Below are positions 22,953-34,465 of a stretch of 64,000 nucleotides of DNA, in pieces. Origin of the DNA: Rhizophagus irregularis (Eukaryota > Glomeromycota > Glomeromycetes > Glomerales > Glomeraceae); NCBI RefSeq assembly GCF_026210795.1, contig NC_089459.1, positions 2,852,001 to 2,916,000 on the forward strand, in the 5' to 3' direction. The first letter of the stretch is position 1; each line of letters opens with the position of its first letter. A program made the position numbers and the translations under genes. The notes under the pieces were generated by a model, which saw only the letters and a list, made by a program, of their open reading frames with translations, was not told where the DNA came from and did not search any database.

Positions 22953-24809
22953 TTATTCTTCTTTTTTGGCAGAATTTTTTGATCGTCGTCTTTTCTTTAA
23001 AGCAGGGATTCCAAATTGCCATATAGCATATCCTACTAATGAAGTTATTAAAACCGACCAAAATATAACTACTTCGTTTGGAGCAGGATTTGGAAATTCA
23101 CCTCTGCCAAATTTATAACAAATTACTGATTCTGTCATTATATTTGCTATAGTTAACCATGCTTGAGGTCCAAATCTTTTACAATTTCTAGAAATAAATT
23201 AATAATAAGTTAAATAATACTCAAAATTTCGATGAAATTTTTAAATAAAGAATAATTGATTCTTTGACTGACTTGTCTGTTAAATATTGATATGCCTCAC
23301 GTGTACCAGGAATTGAACACATGAAAAGTAACAAAGCTCGATATGTATTAATGGGATGTTCCGGCGGAACCCATAAAAGATATTTCAGATAAAACGAATT
23401 CAATTCAGCTTGCAGAAACTAAAAAACAAAAAAGAAATTAATAAATTCGAAATTATGTTAACAGATAATATTGGTAATTATATGAATTTACCAAAAACAA
23501 AAGTCCAAGGACTGCCACATAATTTTTAAAACTTTTAGTTGTTCCCCATTCAAATTTTGTCCAATGATGTGGTGTAAATTGTTGCACTATCCTCTTTACT
23601 TTTCCTTTTGATGACGGTATCTGCTTAATACCTCTCCAAGAATAACCTTTCATCTCAAAATACTCGCATGTCTTCATTCCAAAATAAAGACCCACCCAAT
23701 TACATATTAATACATCAAGGATCCACTGTGTAATTAAAGAAAACGATGAAAGCGTTACTTTTTTTAAAAAAAGTGCGAATATTATTTATTATTAATTAAA
23801 AATTTTACAACTTACGTGATCCCACCAACATTCAGCAAAATTATTCAATTGATGTTGCAGTGAATATTCCATCACCTCAAACATGACGGATAAAATCCAG
23901 CAAAACCAATAATCACGTAAGACAACAGCTTTTGCGTACCATCCGGTAGCATGATATATCACAAATATATCAATTTGATTCTGGTTACAATTGATAATAA
24001 TATTAGTGATTACAAAAAAATTATACAAACAAAAAGGACTTGATTATTACTTTAACATTCTCATAAGTCAAGTCACAATTTTCGGCATAAGACCGTTCTG
24101 GAAGAGGTCTTCCTAATGTTGGATCAATTGCCCTGAGAAATAAGCGCGCATCAAATTTATCCTAATAGGACCAAACAAATTACTATTTAATATCAATCAG
24201 AGTTTAAAAGAAATTTGACAAATTGACCCAACCTGAAATAAAAGAAATACAAGAAACATCTGGTATAGCACTCCAAGACCCAAAACAATTCGCCAAAAAG
24301 CTGGGTGTGGCCTAATGAAAGGTCCATCTCTGAATTGTAACATAGCAAATAAAAGAAAAAACCCTACTCCGGCCATGCTACCGCTATTCAAAACGATTGA
24401 AATCAATACAAAATAGGATGTAAAATGAATAACATTATTAGCTTTAAATGCAATTACAATTTGATATTCGTTGACGTATTCAATTGTTTATCGTCCTCTT
24501 CATGATATATTGCAACATATACAAGTCCAAATATCATTGCCGATAATACTGTTAAAGTTCTTGGACGATCTACAAAAGTGAACATTTAATAGCAGGCTAG
24601 ATTTCAAATCTCTGCAAAAGTACGGAAATAAACAAAATGGTCAAATTTTTATGAGAACGAAGCATACAAAAGAATTCTGTGGGTGGATCATTGTCTATAT
24701 ATGAAACAGGTTGAACCTGTAATGATCTGGCATCGAAAGGATCTATAATTGCTTTGTTTGGAGGATCGGTGGGAGAGGCTTGTGAAGAAGAACTCGCTGT
24801 CATTTTCAT
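22953..24809 (-). CDS. PTDSS1: Phosphatidylserine synthase, base-exchange type (PTDSS family)
   Basis: ER membrane enzyme that swaps the head group of phosphatidylcholine or -ethanolamine for serine. At least seven exons. Exon 1 [17 protein letters not shown] ends in DNDPPTEFF and joins in frame to [20 protein letters not shown], matching the family DDPTxFFYRPHT block. Further blocks: [78 protein letters not shown] and [11 protein letters not shown], all hallmarks of the PTDSS fold. Several hydrophobic membrane segments are visible. It ends in a basic ER-type tail, [14 protein letters not shown]. Ascomycete yeasts instead use the CDP-alcohol type Cho1, so an animal/plant-type enzyme here is notable but known from early-diverging fungi. 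Divergent from the hydrolase-phosphatase gene. Confidence 0.93.
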
Positions 24810-25175
24810 AGAACTGTCCGTGAAACAAAATTGACAGCGGGTAAATGTTTTTCTTTTAATGCAGATCCCGATATGGGTCAGTGCGCACCATCAGTCCATG
24901 TGATCTATTTTGAAATTATGATGCAATTTCAGGAATGAACCTATAAAATATCTAACAGCATACAGCCTTGAATTTCATAATTCTATATTGGACTCGAAAT
25001 TTAATTAAATTAAAAATTATCGACTTCATTTTGTATACATTTTACTCATTTTACTCAAACAATAAAATAATATAAAGGCTCAAAAAAATACAAAAATATT
25101 GTAAATTTTATTTTCTTGTAAAGTGAAAAACAATAAATAAAACTGAAACAATAATTATTTTTAATCTGAAGCAAA
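24810..25175. other. Divergent promoter region
   Basis: 366 bp between the starts of the phosphatidylserine synthase gene and the hydrolase-phosphatase gene. AT-rich; no further gene and no clear site seen. Confidence 0.5.
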
Positions 25176-27664
25176 ATGGATTTGCATTCAGTTGTTAATA
25201 ATCATTGGCTGGTGTCTTGGCCGTCAATAATGACAACACAGCCTTTAGCATTATTAATTCCTATTGCTTTTACAGTATGCGGCTTAATTTTTACTATAAT
25301 AAATACTAAATATCGCAACGACACGGTAAAGAATGAAGATCGTAAGTCATTATTCCCATTTCTGTTTTATCCTAACTTTGTAAATTAACTATATTTATAT
25401 TTTAAAAATAGTTGAGGTTCCTATAATTCAAAATAACACACAATATGTCGTTATCCGAAATAAACGACTTCGAATTGTACACATCATTAATGAACTTGGA
25501 GCAAAAGTTCCATTAGTCGTGTTTATTCACGGACTTGGTGGACAGGTTGGATAAGTTAATTTTATCATGTCATTTTAACTGATTACAAAAAAATCTTATA
25601 ATATTTATATTTGAAATGAAAGGCGACACAATGGGAGAATCAAATCGAATATTTTTCATCAACTGCTAATATTTTAGCTGTTGATTTATTAGGCTGTGGA
25701 AAGAGTGAAGTAACAAACAGGTAATTTTCTTTGAAATTCTATAATAATATCTGTGTAACAAAATTCTACAATAAATTCTAACTATAATTATGTACATAAT
25801 AATTAAAGATCGGAAGATTATACCACTGAATCTTTGGTGGATGATCTTGAAGATCTATTGAAGCGATATCCAAGTGAAAATACTGTATTGATATGCCACT
25901 CTTATGGATGTTGTCTTGGTACAAAATTGTATCATCGCGTAAAGCATACCATAAAAGCTCTTACGCTTATCTCAGTTAAAGCCAATGTAACCGAGAATGA
26001 AATGACAGAAACGCAAAAAATTCTTTCGTATCCTAATATTCTATTCGATATGTTTCGATATTATGATCGTTTTGGTGGAATTTACTCTACAAGTGTGGAT
26101 CGAGTTTTACATAAAGATGCAAATAATGAAGTGAGGTCGAAACAATTAAAATGGAATAAACAATCAAAGACGATTGTATGGAAATATATGTTGTCTGGGA
26201 TTAACTGGTTTAACCAAGCTGATATAAGCTCAATTGAGTGTCCAATATTACTTATGACTGGACAAGAGGTGTAATAAAATTTAAAGTTTTTTTTATTATT
26301 ATTATGAGTAACTAATCTTCCTTTTATTTTTTAATTACAAATATTAAGGATAAAATTACCCCACCAGGTAATATGACCATTATTCAAGAATGGTGCAAAT
26401 CACATTCCACTATTTTTTACATACCAGAATCAGGTCATAATGCTATGCTAGAAAAACCTGGTACGGTTAATCTTATCATTAACGATTTTCTTATTAAGAA
26501 ATGTGGGTTGGAGACTTTGGATCCCGCATGGCAAATCCTTTTCAAGACTAAAGGTGAAAATAAATGGTCTATGAAGAACTTTCAAAAGGTGTGCTATCTC
26601 GGATTGATGGTTCGAGATGTCAAGAAGTCTTAACAATTAAGACCTATATACGTAGATTACGCGCAAGTTTTACTCTTCCATATAAGGAATTTTTGGTTTG
26701 ACGCGTAATTTTTTTTTAGCGTTGAATTTTTTTCTTTTTTAGACTTATTTCTGTTTTAAACTATATCAAGACAAATATGTGATTTATCGCACTCCTCGTC
26801 ACTCGTGTGGCAATTTAAATATTAGTGGAAACGGACGCCAATAATATCGGAACGAACTGTCGATAACACGAAATTCAGAGCTATGAAGGTTTGACAAAGA
26901 ATTATAAATTTTCTCGTTTCTTATGGTTATACATTTATCAATGATCGCATTTACAATAAAAGGTTATGCGACAAAACGATGAAGAACATTGTCCAAAATC
27001 ATTTATTGCTCGACATCCGGATATAGGATTGTAATAAAATTTAATAGTCTTGAAAGTTTCCAATCACTACATAATGTTATTCTTTCCTATTAATGCGTTT
27101 ATTTGTGTATTCTACAAGTATTATTGATATAACAAAGGATCCGCCGCCTTATCGAACAAGCGATTTTGATAATTCTCATATTACATATATCAAACTAAGT
27201 ACTGTTAGTAAGATACCACCATCGCGTGATGATATTCGGAGGTTTATTCAAGTTACAAAAGAAGCATGGAATAAGAAGCCGGATAAGCAGATTGCAGTAC
27301 ATTGTCATTACGGGTATGAATAAAATTATGAGATAGTTCGTACGATGACTTTTTTAACTATGATCATATCATTTTTTAATTTTATATATATATAGGTTTA
27401 ATCGAACAGGATTTATGATTTGTTGTTATTTAATAGAAGAGTTACATTGTTCTGTATCTGACGCACTTCGGTGGTTCGAAGAAGCAAGGCCAGCAGGAAT
27501 CAAGTACGTGTATTTTCCATTAAGAAGTCCTATATACGAAGAGCTAATGTATAAATTTTTTCCTTCACTTAAGACACCGACATTTCAGAGATGAACTTTA
27601 TTTACGATATGAAGTTCAAAACAATAGTAACTTATATCATTCCGAATATTCGAATTCTGAATAA
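25176..27664 (+). CDS. Fusion protein: membrane-anchored alpha/beta-hydrolase (ABHD8-like) plus RNA-triphosphatase-like cysteine phosphatase
   Basis: One gene with about nine exons encodes two enzymes in tandem. The N-terminus has a membrane segment (LALLIPIAFTVCGLIFTII). The hydrolase follows: oxyanion loop FIHGLGGQATQWE, VDLLGCGKS, nucleophile elbow LICHSYGCCLG, acid in LLMTGQEDKITPP and base in PESGHNAMLEKPG. The triad is intact; the elbow starts with Cys instead of Gly. Then NKWSMKNFQK splices (intron about 26589-26825) to WKRTPIISERTV, FRAMKVMRQNDEEHCPKSFI, RHPDIGFIIDITKDPPPYRT and the phosphatase loop AVHCHYGFNRTGFMICCYLI with Cys and Arg of CX5R. HGFNRTGF and the EEARPAGI context match the RNGTT/DUSP11 RNA 5'-triphosphatase branch. 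It ends HSEYSNSE. Exon joins are phase-consistent, so this is one reading frame by splicing and not two genes. Substrates unknown. Confidence 0.85.
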
Positions 27665-28058
27665 CATTTTAATTACTTCAGAGGTTTGAATTAAATAGGT
27701 TTAATATTTTTCTTTTATACTTATTTATAATTATATAGATAAATTGCATTATTTTAATTTATAATTACAATATTTACCGTTTACATATTCGCATTTGTTT
27801 TTTTTTGGTTATATTCACTTAATTTTTATTTATACATATTTTTATCCTTGTTTTTTGTAGATTTGTTATATATCTGTATCTGATGATGTACTATAATATG
27901 TATTTTATACATATACATATATATATCTCATAACAATTTTAAATGTTTAACCTTTTAAATAAATAAAATGTCATATAATTTGATTTATTTATATATTGAA
28001 ATTACTGAAGTACTGAAAAAAAAAATAATTTCGTGATAATAATATTATCATGTAAATT
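27665..28058. other. Convergent 3' intergenic region
   Basis: About 390 bp of AT-rich sequence between two convergent stops, with poly-T and TA runs typical of 3' untranslated regions. No gene. Confidence 0.5.
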
Positions 28059-29722
28059 TTAATTTATATAATGATTGGATAAAGAATTCAAAGGATTCCT
28101 TGTTCTGTGTTCAGTAGCATTGCCATCATCAGGGGGACCTTCTTCTCCTTGCATCATAGCAGTAACTTCCATAACTCTAGATTGTCTAACTTGGACACCA
28201 GAACCGCTCACTCCACCTCCATTTATAGTCGTATTAATAATACCAACAACACTACTACCAACGCTATTATTATTATTAGAAATAGCACCAGTATTGCTGG
28301 ATGATGATCCAACAGCAGAATTATTATTATTACTTGAAGAACGAGAAATTTCTTCTTCAGACAATTCTTCTTCAGATGGTAATTTTTCTTTTGTTTCCAA
28401 TACTTTAGTATTATAACCTTGACAGTATGGACATTTATGATATAAGAAATGATATTTTACAGTACTACGTTTTTCACAATCATTACATAATATATGTGCG
28501 AAAAAATTGTCATATTCTGGTGGCATTTTCTGTTGGGCAACGATTGCATCAATCCTTCGGAAATAAGGGTCCATATTTCCAATAGATTTCCAACATGTTG
28601 GACATTGATATGCTGTTGTAACATATTCGTTGTAGCAATTGCTATGCATACTATGTCCACAAGGCTTCAATTAAAAAGAGAATTTTATCAATATTACAAT
28701 AAAAAATATGTACTATAAATTCTTCATAGAACGTACCATAAAAATAGCTTGAGATATCGAGGTAAACAAATATTCACCGCAAATAACACAGTCACGCTCC
28801 AAATTTTTCTCAATGCATCGGTGAGAATCCCTTAAATTGATTTGTAAGCAACAATCACAAACATCACAATGAAAGTAATCAATTCCTAAACCTCGCCCAA
28901 CGCGACAAATTTTGCAAGAATCACAATGATATATTTGTTTATTCGGTTGATCATCCCAGAATTTACATTCGTCACAGTAATATCTGGCTAATTCGCGTTC
29001 GCATTTGTTGCAAGATTTATTGACTGGTTGAATAGTTTGACAGTACATACACATCATATTTTTGGTTGCATGCCTAAAATAATTTAAAATAATGATTAAA
29101 AATACTTTTAGTCGATGTTAGTGTAGCTAATGACAAACCTGTCAATTTGATGATCACAAGCATCATCATGACAAAATCTACAAGTGAACCATCGGTTACA
29201 GCAATTCGATTGCAATTTTGCTCCTCTGCGATAATGCTTGCATCCTAATGTTTGAGAGCTTTCATTCTATATTTGAAATAGGTCGAATAATTATTTTTTA
29301 GGTCAAATCAGACTAAATTTCCAATTAAATATATATTCTCACATAAGTCTGTTTGAGATCTTCTTCAGTTGGTTCACTATTATTACTAGTGTTTGAGGCC
29401 GGCTTCTTTTCAAACTGTCTCCATTTAGAAGTCATTAAATCCTGTTAAGAATGAAAAAAAATAAAATTTAATAATCAATTAAGTTAAAAGGTTTCTTAAA
29501 AATAATTTTATCGCATACTTGAATTATATGAGCTTTCTCCTCTGGTTTAATGGATGTATCATTTTGAATTCCAAGAATTACTTTCCTAAGATCGTTTTGA
29601 AATTGTAGATCAACTTGAGGCGGTTGGCTTGATTGTTGCCCATTTCTCGTTATAAACTCGCCATCTTCATTTTCATTTTCTTCTTCAGCCTCAAAATCTA
29701 TCCATTCTTCATTATCGAACAT
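28059..29722 (-). CDS. RCHY1: CHY-zinc-finger / RING ubiquitin ligase (RCHY1/Pirh2 type)
   Basis: E3 ubiquitin-protein ligase. An acidic N-terminal part (MFDNEEWIDFEAEEENENED; a further ATG lies at 29746) is followed by the CHY finger: LGCKHYRRGAKLQSNCCNRW, CRFCHDDACDHQIDRHATK, MCMYCQTIQPVNKSC. The CTCHY finger then reads YYCDECKFWDDQPNKQIYHC and RVGRGLGIDYFHCDVCDCCL. The RING-H2 reads DCVICGEYLFTS, KPCGHSMHSNCYNEYV, YQCPTCWKSI. A terminal zinc ribbon has ILCNDCEKRSTVKYHFLYHK and CPYCQGYN. All zinc ligands look present. A C-terminal low-complexity tail rich in Ser, Asn and Gly (about 90 residues) is an extension over human RCHY1 (261 residues). A CACGTG palindrome lies 120 bp upstream. Identity of the family is certain; orthology to one vertebrate gene is less so. 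Confidence 0.93.
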
Positions 29723-29841
29723 TGTACGGAAACTGTTTTCTATCAAAATACTTAATTAACAGTCAGGATAAACGAGATTGAAAAATTTTAAATAAACCAG
29801 CCATTTAATGTATGTGTGCCAGAAGTCTATTACTTAACAAT

Positions 29842-29847
29842 CACGTG
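29842..29847. promoter_or_regulatory. CACGTG palindrome upstream of the RCHY1-like gene
   Basis: The sequence aatcacgtgatt lies 120 bp before the chosen ATG, at a distance like the copies before POLD4 and RPS15. Confidence 0.4.
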
Positions 29848-30014
29848 ATTTTGTAGATTCTATATCATGTGATCTGGAATTCAGCCAATAAAAAACTGGA
29901 ATTTCTTAAATTTTTTATTATAAACAAGATAAAACATAAGAAAAAGTAAATTTCAGCAATAAAATCACAACTACCATTTCATAAGAGTCATACCGTATTT
30001 TGCCGTTTTTGCGG

Positions 30015-30188
30015 GCCACAGTACCCCCCCATGCAACAAAAAAGAACTCCCATTTTCTACGATTTTATTATTTAAAATAATTTAATAACTGTACTAATAA
30101 TAAAAACTCACGCAATGGTGTGGTGGAGAGGTATAACCGTATAAGGTCAAAACCTCTGAAATCTGTATCATACCCGGGGTACTGTGGC
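30015..30188. repeat. Short inverted repeat around a 148-bp spacer
   Basis: gccacagtacccc (30015-30027) and ggggtactgtggc (30176-30188) are perfect 13-bp inverted repeats. Imperfect continuation on the outside suggests a small MITE, but no target duplication could be fixed. Confidence 0.6.
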
Positions 30189-30197
30189 ACTCATGTA

Positions 30198-30393
30198 ACT
30201 CGAGTTGACTCGAGTTGAGCTCGCACTCGAGTTAGACTCGAGTCAACCGGGATCACGTGGTTGATAGTGCCGGCTGAACCCTATTTGCACTTTAACTTTG
30301 ACTCAAATTAACTTGAGTTAACTCTCGAGTACTCTTCGAGTCAAAAAAATTCTTGACTCGTTTTACTCGAGTTGACTCATCCTAACTCGAGTC
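30198..30393. repeat. Cluster of ACTCGAGT palindromes
   Basis: Within 200 bp there are many copies of ACTCGAGT or one-base variants (for example aactcgagttgactcgagtt at 30198 and tactcgagttgactc near 30364), in two groups separated by a non-repetitive middle with a CACGTG at 30254. The pattern fits the ends of a foldback transposon made of short subrepeats. Non-coding. Confidence 0.65.
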
Positions 30394-30697
30394 CAAGCTT
30401 CTACCCCCGTTATACGGTACATTGATAAAAAATTAAAAAAAATTACCATTTGGTTTATATTACGATAATTCAGGCTGGCATTATCACAATGTATGGAGTC
30501 AGCCCAAATTATCATAAGTTCTGGGCAACATTTTGTTTCAAATTTGAGCCGATTATATGAAAATCATCGGTAATTTGATAGAGTTTACCTCAAAGAATAA
30601 AGTTACCAGTTTATTTTTTCTAAATTGTATTTTTTTCAAGGAGTTAAAAGATTTTAAGTGTTACATTTTTATTGTCCAGTATAGACTTCCGGCACCA

Positions 30698-30779
30698 TAT
30701 TTTAATGGGAATTTTATTTTAATGGGAGTTTATTTTAATGGGAATTTTAGTTTTATTTTATTAGGAGTTTTATTTTTTT
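30698..30779. repeat. Degenerate tandem repeat, unit about 17-18 bp
   Basis: Successive units of the form attttaatgggaatttt, with later units degrading to ttttattaggagtttta. Confidence 0.65.
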
Positions 30780-31237
30780 ACGAATGATCAGCATGTTGCT
30801 CTCATAAATTATATTAATGTTCAAATTTGTGGATACTTAAATACATTTTCATTAAGATGATAACATTTATAACTTTTTTTTTTTAAAAAAAAGAATTAAA
30901 CAATTATATATATAAGGTGGGAGAAAGAATCTCTAAAATCAAAAGAAACAACACTTAAAAGAATAATAATAAAAAATAAAAATAAAATAGAATAAAATAG
31001 AATAATTGAAAAAGTAATACAACTTGTATATAGTATAATGTATGAAATAAAATAAAATGAAAATAATTTATATCTAGACCAAAACAATAATATTATTAAT
31101 GAAATAAAATAAAAATCTAGTCTAGTTCACATTTTGTTTTTCAACTTTTGTAGCCCTTTAAAGTATTTTAAATAAAATAAATACTCCAAAATTTCATCCA
31201 TATTTAAAAATTATAAAATAAATAATTTGTATAAAAA

Positions 31238-33143
31238 TTATTTTGTGCTAACGTATCTGCCTATAGCCGCAACAAACGATTCCTTATCCTTTTTATCATC
31301 CGAAAAGAAATAGTAAGGTTCCGATGATCGGAAATCCACTTTAAAGGAATTAAGTATCAATACTTCGGATTGCGCATCTGTTACGCCGGTTACTTGTCCA
31401 TCAAGTTCAAGTTTGGAAATAGGAAGTTTATCAGTTTCATCCCGGAAAAGGTATAAAGTCTTTCCACGGAGTTCAAAGAACCGGCGCTTCCAAAACTGTT
31501 TGTTTTACAGGGATGTTTAATAAAAAATATGTATTAGATGTAAAATATAATATAATTACAACAAAATAATAATCTATTTATAAAAAAAAGTACGTACGTA
31601 AACTCCACCACCTTGAACTGTAATATAACCACTTAATGTAACCTATGAATAAATAAATATTCATCAATTTACAAGAAAAAACCAATTTTTATTGAATCAA
31701 TTAAGTAATTACTTTTCCACTCTTTTCTAATTCTGCGAATTTAGATCTAAGTTCTTCGGTACGTTTTCGCTCTGCTTCTTCACGAGCTTTACGATCATTT
31801 TCTGCTTTGATCTTGGCTTCGGCAGCAGCTTTTTCTTTTCGTTCTTGTTCAAGAGCTTCATTTTTCTTTTTCTCGGCCTCTTCAAGTGCTCTTCTTTGAG
31901 CGGCCTCTCTTGCAACCTGTTCGGCTTTTCGTCTATCTGCAGCATCGCGTTCACCCTTTTCGCGGGACTGTCTTTCGGCTTCTTCTTGTGCGCGTCTTTC
32001 AGATTCTTGTCTATTGGCAGCTTCACCTAAATCCGCTTCTTGATTAGGTTTTGGAGAACTTGGTGATTGTGCGGTCGGACTAGGTGTGCTATTGAGACGT
32101 TTTTGTGTAGAAGGGGAATCAGCTGGGTCACCGAGTTTCAATCGATTACGAACATTTGTTTCCGTAAGATCATTTGGGGTGGAGGCGTTAATTTGAATTT
32201 GGTGTGCCTGCTTGACAATGAATGAAATTCATACACAATTGAATTTTAAGACACCGTGTAGTTCATAAGATTTAGAAATTACTTATTGCTTTAATAAACA
32301 TAAATCGTACTTTACCTTAAATAAGGCACCAACGGCTCTGCCGTGGACCAAAGCGCGGGCTATATTAAACGAAAAAAATTAGCACTTATTGCTAAATTGA
32401 TGTAAAAATTTAATCATATATTAAACACATTAAATAACTAAAAATTCCGTGTAAGCACCTCTTCGTACACCACTATTAATTTGATATGTCAAAATTAGTA
32501 AGAAAAAATGATAACAAATAATCATCCAAATCTTTTTCTTTTTTTTAATTAAACCGTACCTGACTTGTTCGCTCACATAGGTTAACAAGACGAATCTATT
32601 TTCGATTCTCAAAAACCCATAAAGAACTTCTTCCTTGAGATTATTGCGAAGCTCATCAAGACCTCCAGATCCTTTGGAATATAAAGAAATTTTGTCTCTT
32701 GTGTCATGATAACCGAGAATAAGCCTATTATATAAAAAAAATTTAATTGTTTAATAATCCGGTGTAAAAATTAGATCATTATTTGTCGATATACAACTTT
32801 CACTGTGTAAAACATTATGAAAAAAAGAATAAAACATCATTAACGAGCTTAACGAGCAAATTGTTCTAAGATTATGCTTGTTTGTTGGCAAACATTCTAT
32901 TGCTAGCATTATGTAAAAGGAGTTTCGAACAAATTGTTCTCTGGTATTGACTATTTACAGAGTTCAATCTTAGTTCAAAGATAAATCCCAGCGCCACAAA
33001 CATCTAATCTTTTAAGCAATATCTAAAATCCTAAATAAGTATAAGAGTAATGAGGGTTTAGGTCCCTACCAGTTAGTTTCCTGGCCACTGACGATCTCAT
33101 CATATGCTTCAGTAATGGCCAGGTCACTTAAATCGCAGGACAT
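31238..33143 (-). CDS. Actin-binding protein with ADF-homology, coiled-coil and PH domains
   Basis: The start MSCDLSDLAITEAYDEIVSG runs into an ADF/cofilin-homology domain of the coactosin/Abp1 kind: ETNWLILGYHDTRDKISLYS, LKEEVLYGFLRIENRFVLLT, VSEQVSGVRRARALVHGRAV and GALFKAHQIQINAS. A Pro/Ser-rich linker (STPSPTAQSPSSPKP) and a long Glu/Arg/Lys/Ala coiled coil (about 100 residues, 32040-31720) follow. The C-terminus is a pleckstrin-homology domain: VTLSGYITVQGGGV, WKRRFFELRGKTLYLFRDE and SFVAAIGRYVSTK, with the conserved PH Trp-Lys-Arg-Arg-Phe. The likely role is linking F-actin to membranes, for example at endocytic or hyphal-tip patches. Mammalian drebrin-like and yeast Abp1 carry SH3 instead of PH, so the domain set differs. 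Several introns, all with phase-consistent joins where checked. Confidence 0.85.
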
Positions 33144-33659
33144 TTTGTGTTATATATAAATTAAATAAAATAAAAACTTAAATAATTGAGGTTTTAACAA
33201 GTAAATAAGTAAAAAATATATATTCAAAGGAGTGAAAAAGTTTGCCTGCAAGAAAATGTAAGGAAAAAAAATAAAAACTAAATGTGTAAAGTAGAATAAT
33301 TGGGTCGCTTTACGTGTTAACGTTACATAAAAATAGCATACGCTTGTAAATTTATATAAATTTGTGATTGTGCACAAAAAAATACTTTTATCAAATTTAC
33401 ACAACATCAGTACAGTATATCTTTAATTCAAAAACGCAACGCTCACACAGATTATGATTAATCTTTGATTCTCACTTGATCTACAAAAAAATGTGTTTGC
33501 TGCGGTGATCTTAACGACAATACAGGTTACATTGCTCTTGTCATTAGTGTAAAAATCGAATAAAAAGAGAATCGAAATTTATTAGATTAAATCAATAATT
33601 GTAGTTTAATATTGCAAAAAAAAAAAAAATTAAATAAATATCTAATTTATTATCGGAAT
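33144..33659. other. Intergenic, no gene seen
   Basis: AT-rich 500 bp between the ADF-H/PH start and the end of the MJ1316 gene, with an A13 run at about 33617. No coding signal. Confidence 0.5.
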
Positions 33660-34465
33660 TTAAGTTCTAACAATTTGGAATTGTTGAAACCGTAAAATGC
33701 GTTCTTCTACTTCACGCATTTTATCTTCGTACATTTGATTATGTTCAGCTTCAATACGTTCTTCTTCCTCCGTTCGTTGTCTAGCTTCGTTAAGTTCTTG
33801 TAATCTATATTTTTTACGACGTTTCTTAAGATAATTTTTTTTAGATTTTGTTGAAAATACAGGAATAGTGCGTGATTGTTGTTCCCAAGAATTTTTATTA
33901 TTATAAGACGATTCCTTTGAATTTTTATTGGAATCAGAATATTTATTAACAGAAGAGGAGGAAGAAGAATGAATGTCAGAATAATTCAATGATAATGATT
34001 TCTTCGAGAGGGAAGATGAATCATTTTCTGGGGTAAAAGTATTCACATAATTACGAGTAATAAGGTCAATACGCTTCTCCCTATCCCATATATGTTGCCC
34101 AGTATCAACATCTTTAAAATAACGAACGCGATGGAACTATTGCGATGATAATATTTTAAAAACGTAAATTTACAATTTTTATTGTAAGTATTATTTATGC
34201 TATAAGTAAATATTAAGTAAAATACCGGTATCTCTTCGGATTCAAATTCTTCTCTGGTTGCTTCCATAATGCCCAAAAACCTCTTTTTATTTCATAAAGG
34301 ATATGTTTGCCAACCATACAAAAGACAAAAAAACATTCATCACTCTAAGAAAACACCTACATCCTCATAGCCAATTACAAAGTTAGCCCCGGAAATACAA
34401 TCTTGATCCCAAAGTAATCGTTCATAAATTTTATGGGCGGGCTTTAACCGTTGAACCTTTGACAT
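33660..34465 (-). CDS. MJ1316-domain (DUF504) protein, RNA cyclic-group-end recognition type
   Basis: Three exons. The start MSKVQRLKPAHKIYERLLWD leads to DCISGANFVIGYEDVG, which splices to FLGIMEATREEFESEEIP and then to FHRVRYFKDVDTGQHIWDRE and KRIDLITRNY. This is the MJ1316/DUF504 fold: rLxWD, the YxVGYEDR block, IPxHRIRYFK and VWDRxxRID. The domain is predicted in the literature to recognise RNA ends with cyclic phosphates and is found with RNA repair enzymes and in mammalian LENG9. Here it is followed by a Ser/Asn/Lys-rich linker and a charged helix (EEERIEAEHNQMYEDKMREV) with no second enzyme. A start at 34570 in the same frame would add residues but is less likely. It is next to, and co-oriented with, DIS3. 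Function in fungi is not established. Confidence 0.8.

Larger units (their letters stand above)
29723..31237. other. Intergenic, repeat-bearing, no gene seen
   Basis: 1.5 kb between the RCHY1-like start and the end of the ADF-H/PH gene. It holds the repeats listed separately; small open frames across 30557-30787 and 30896-31087 only translate repeat and poly-T sequence. Confidence 0.55.

Noticed and set aside
26448-26636. Short frame on the minus strand in the hydrolase gene
   Set aside because: Shadow of the coding exon; no family features or splice support.
28075-28416. Open frame of 113 residues on the plus strand
   Set aside because: It lies opposite the Ser/Asn-rich tail and RING region of the RCHY1-like gene; low-complexity shadow.
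31845-32030. Phe/Ser-rich frame antisense to a coiled coil, and the 31727-32026 frame on the same strand
   Set aside because: Both are frame shadows of the Glu/Arg/Ala coiled coil of the ADF-H/PH gene.
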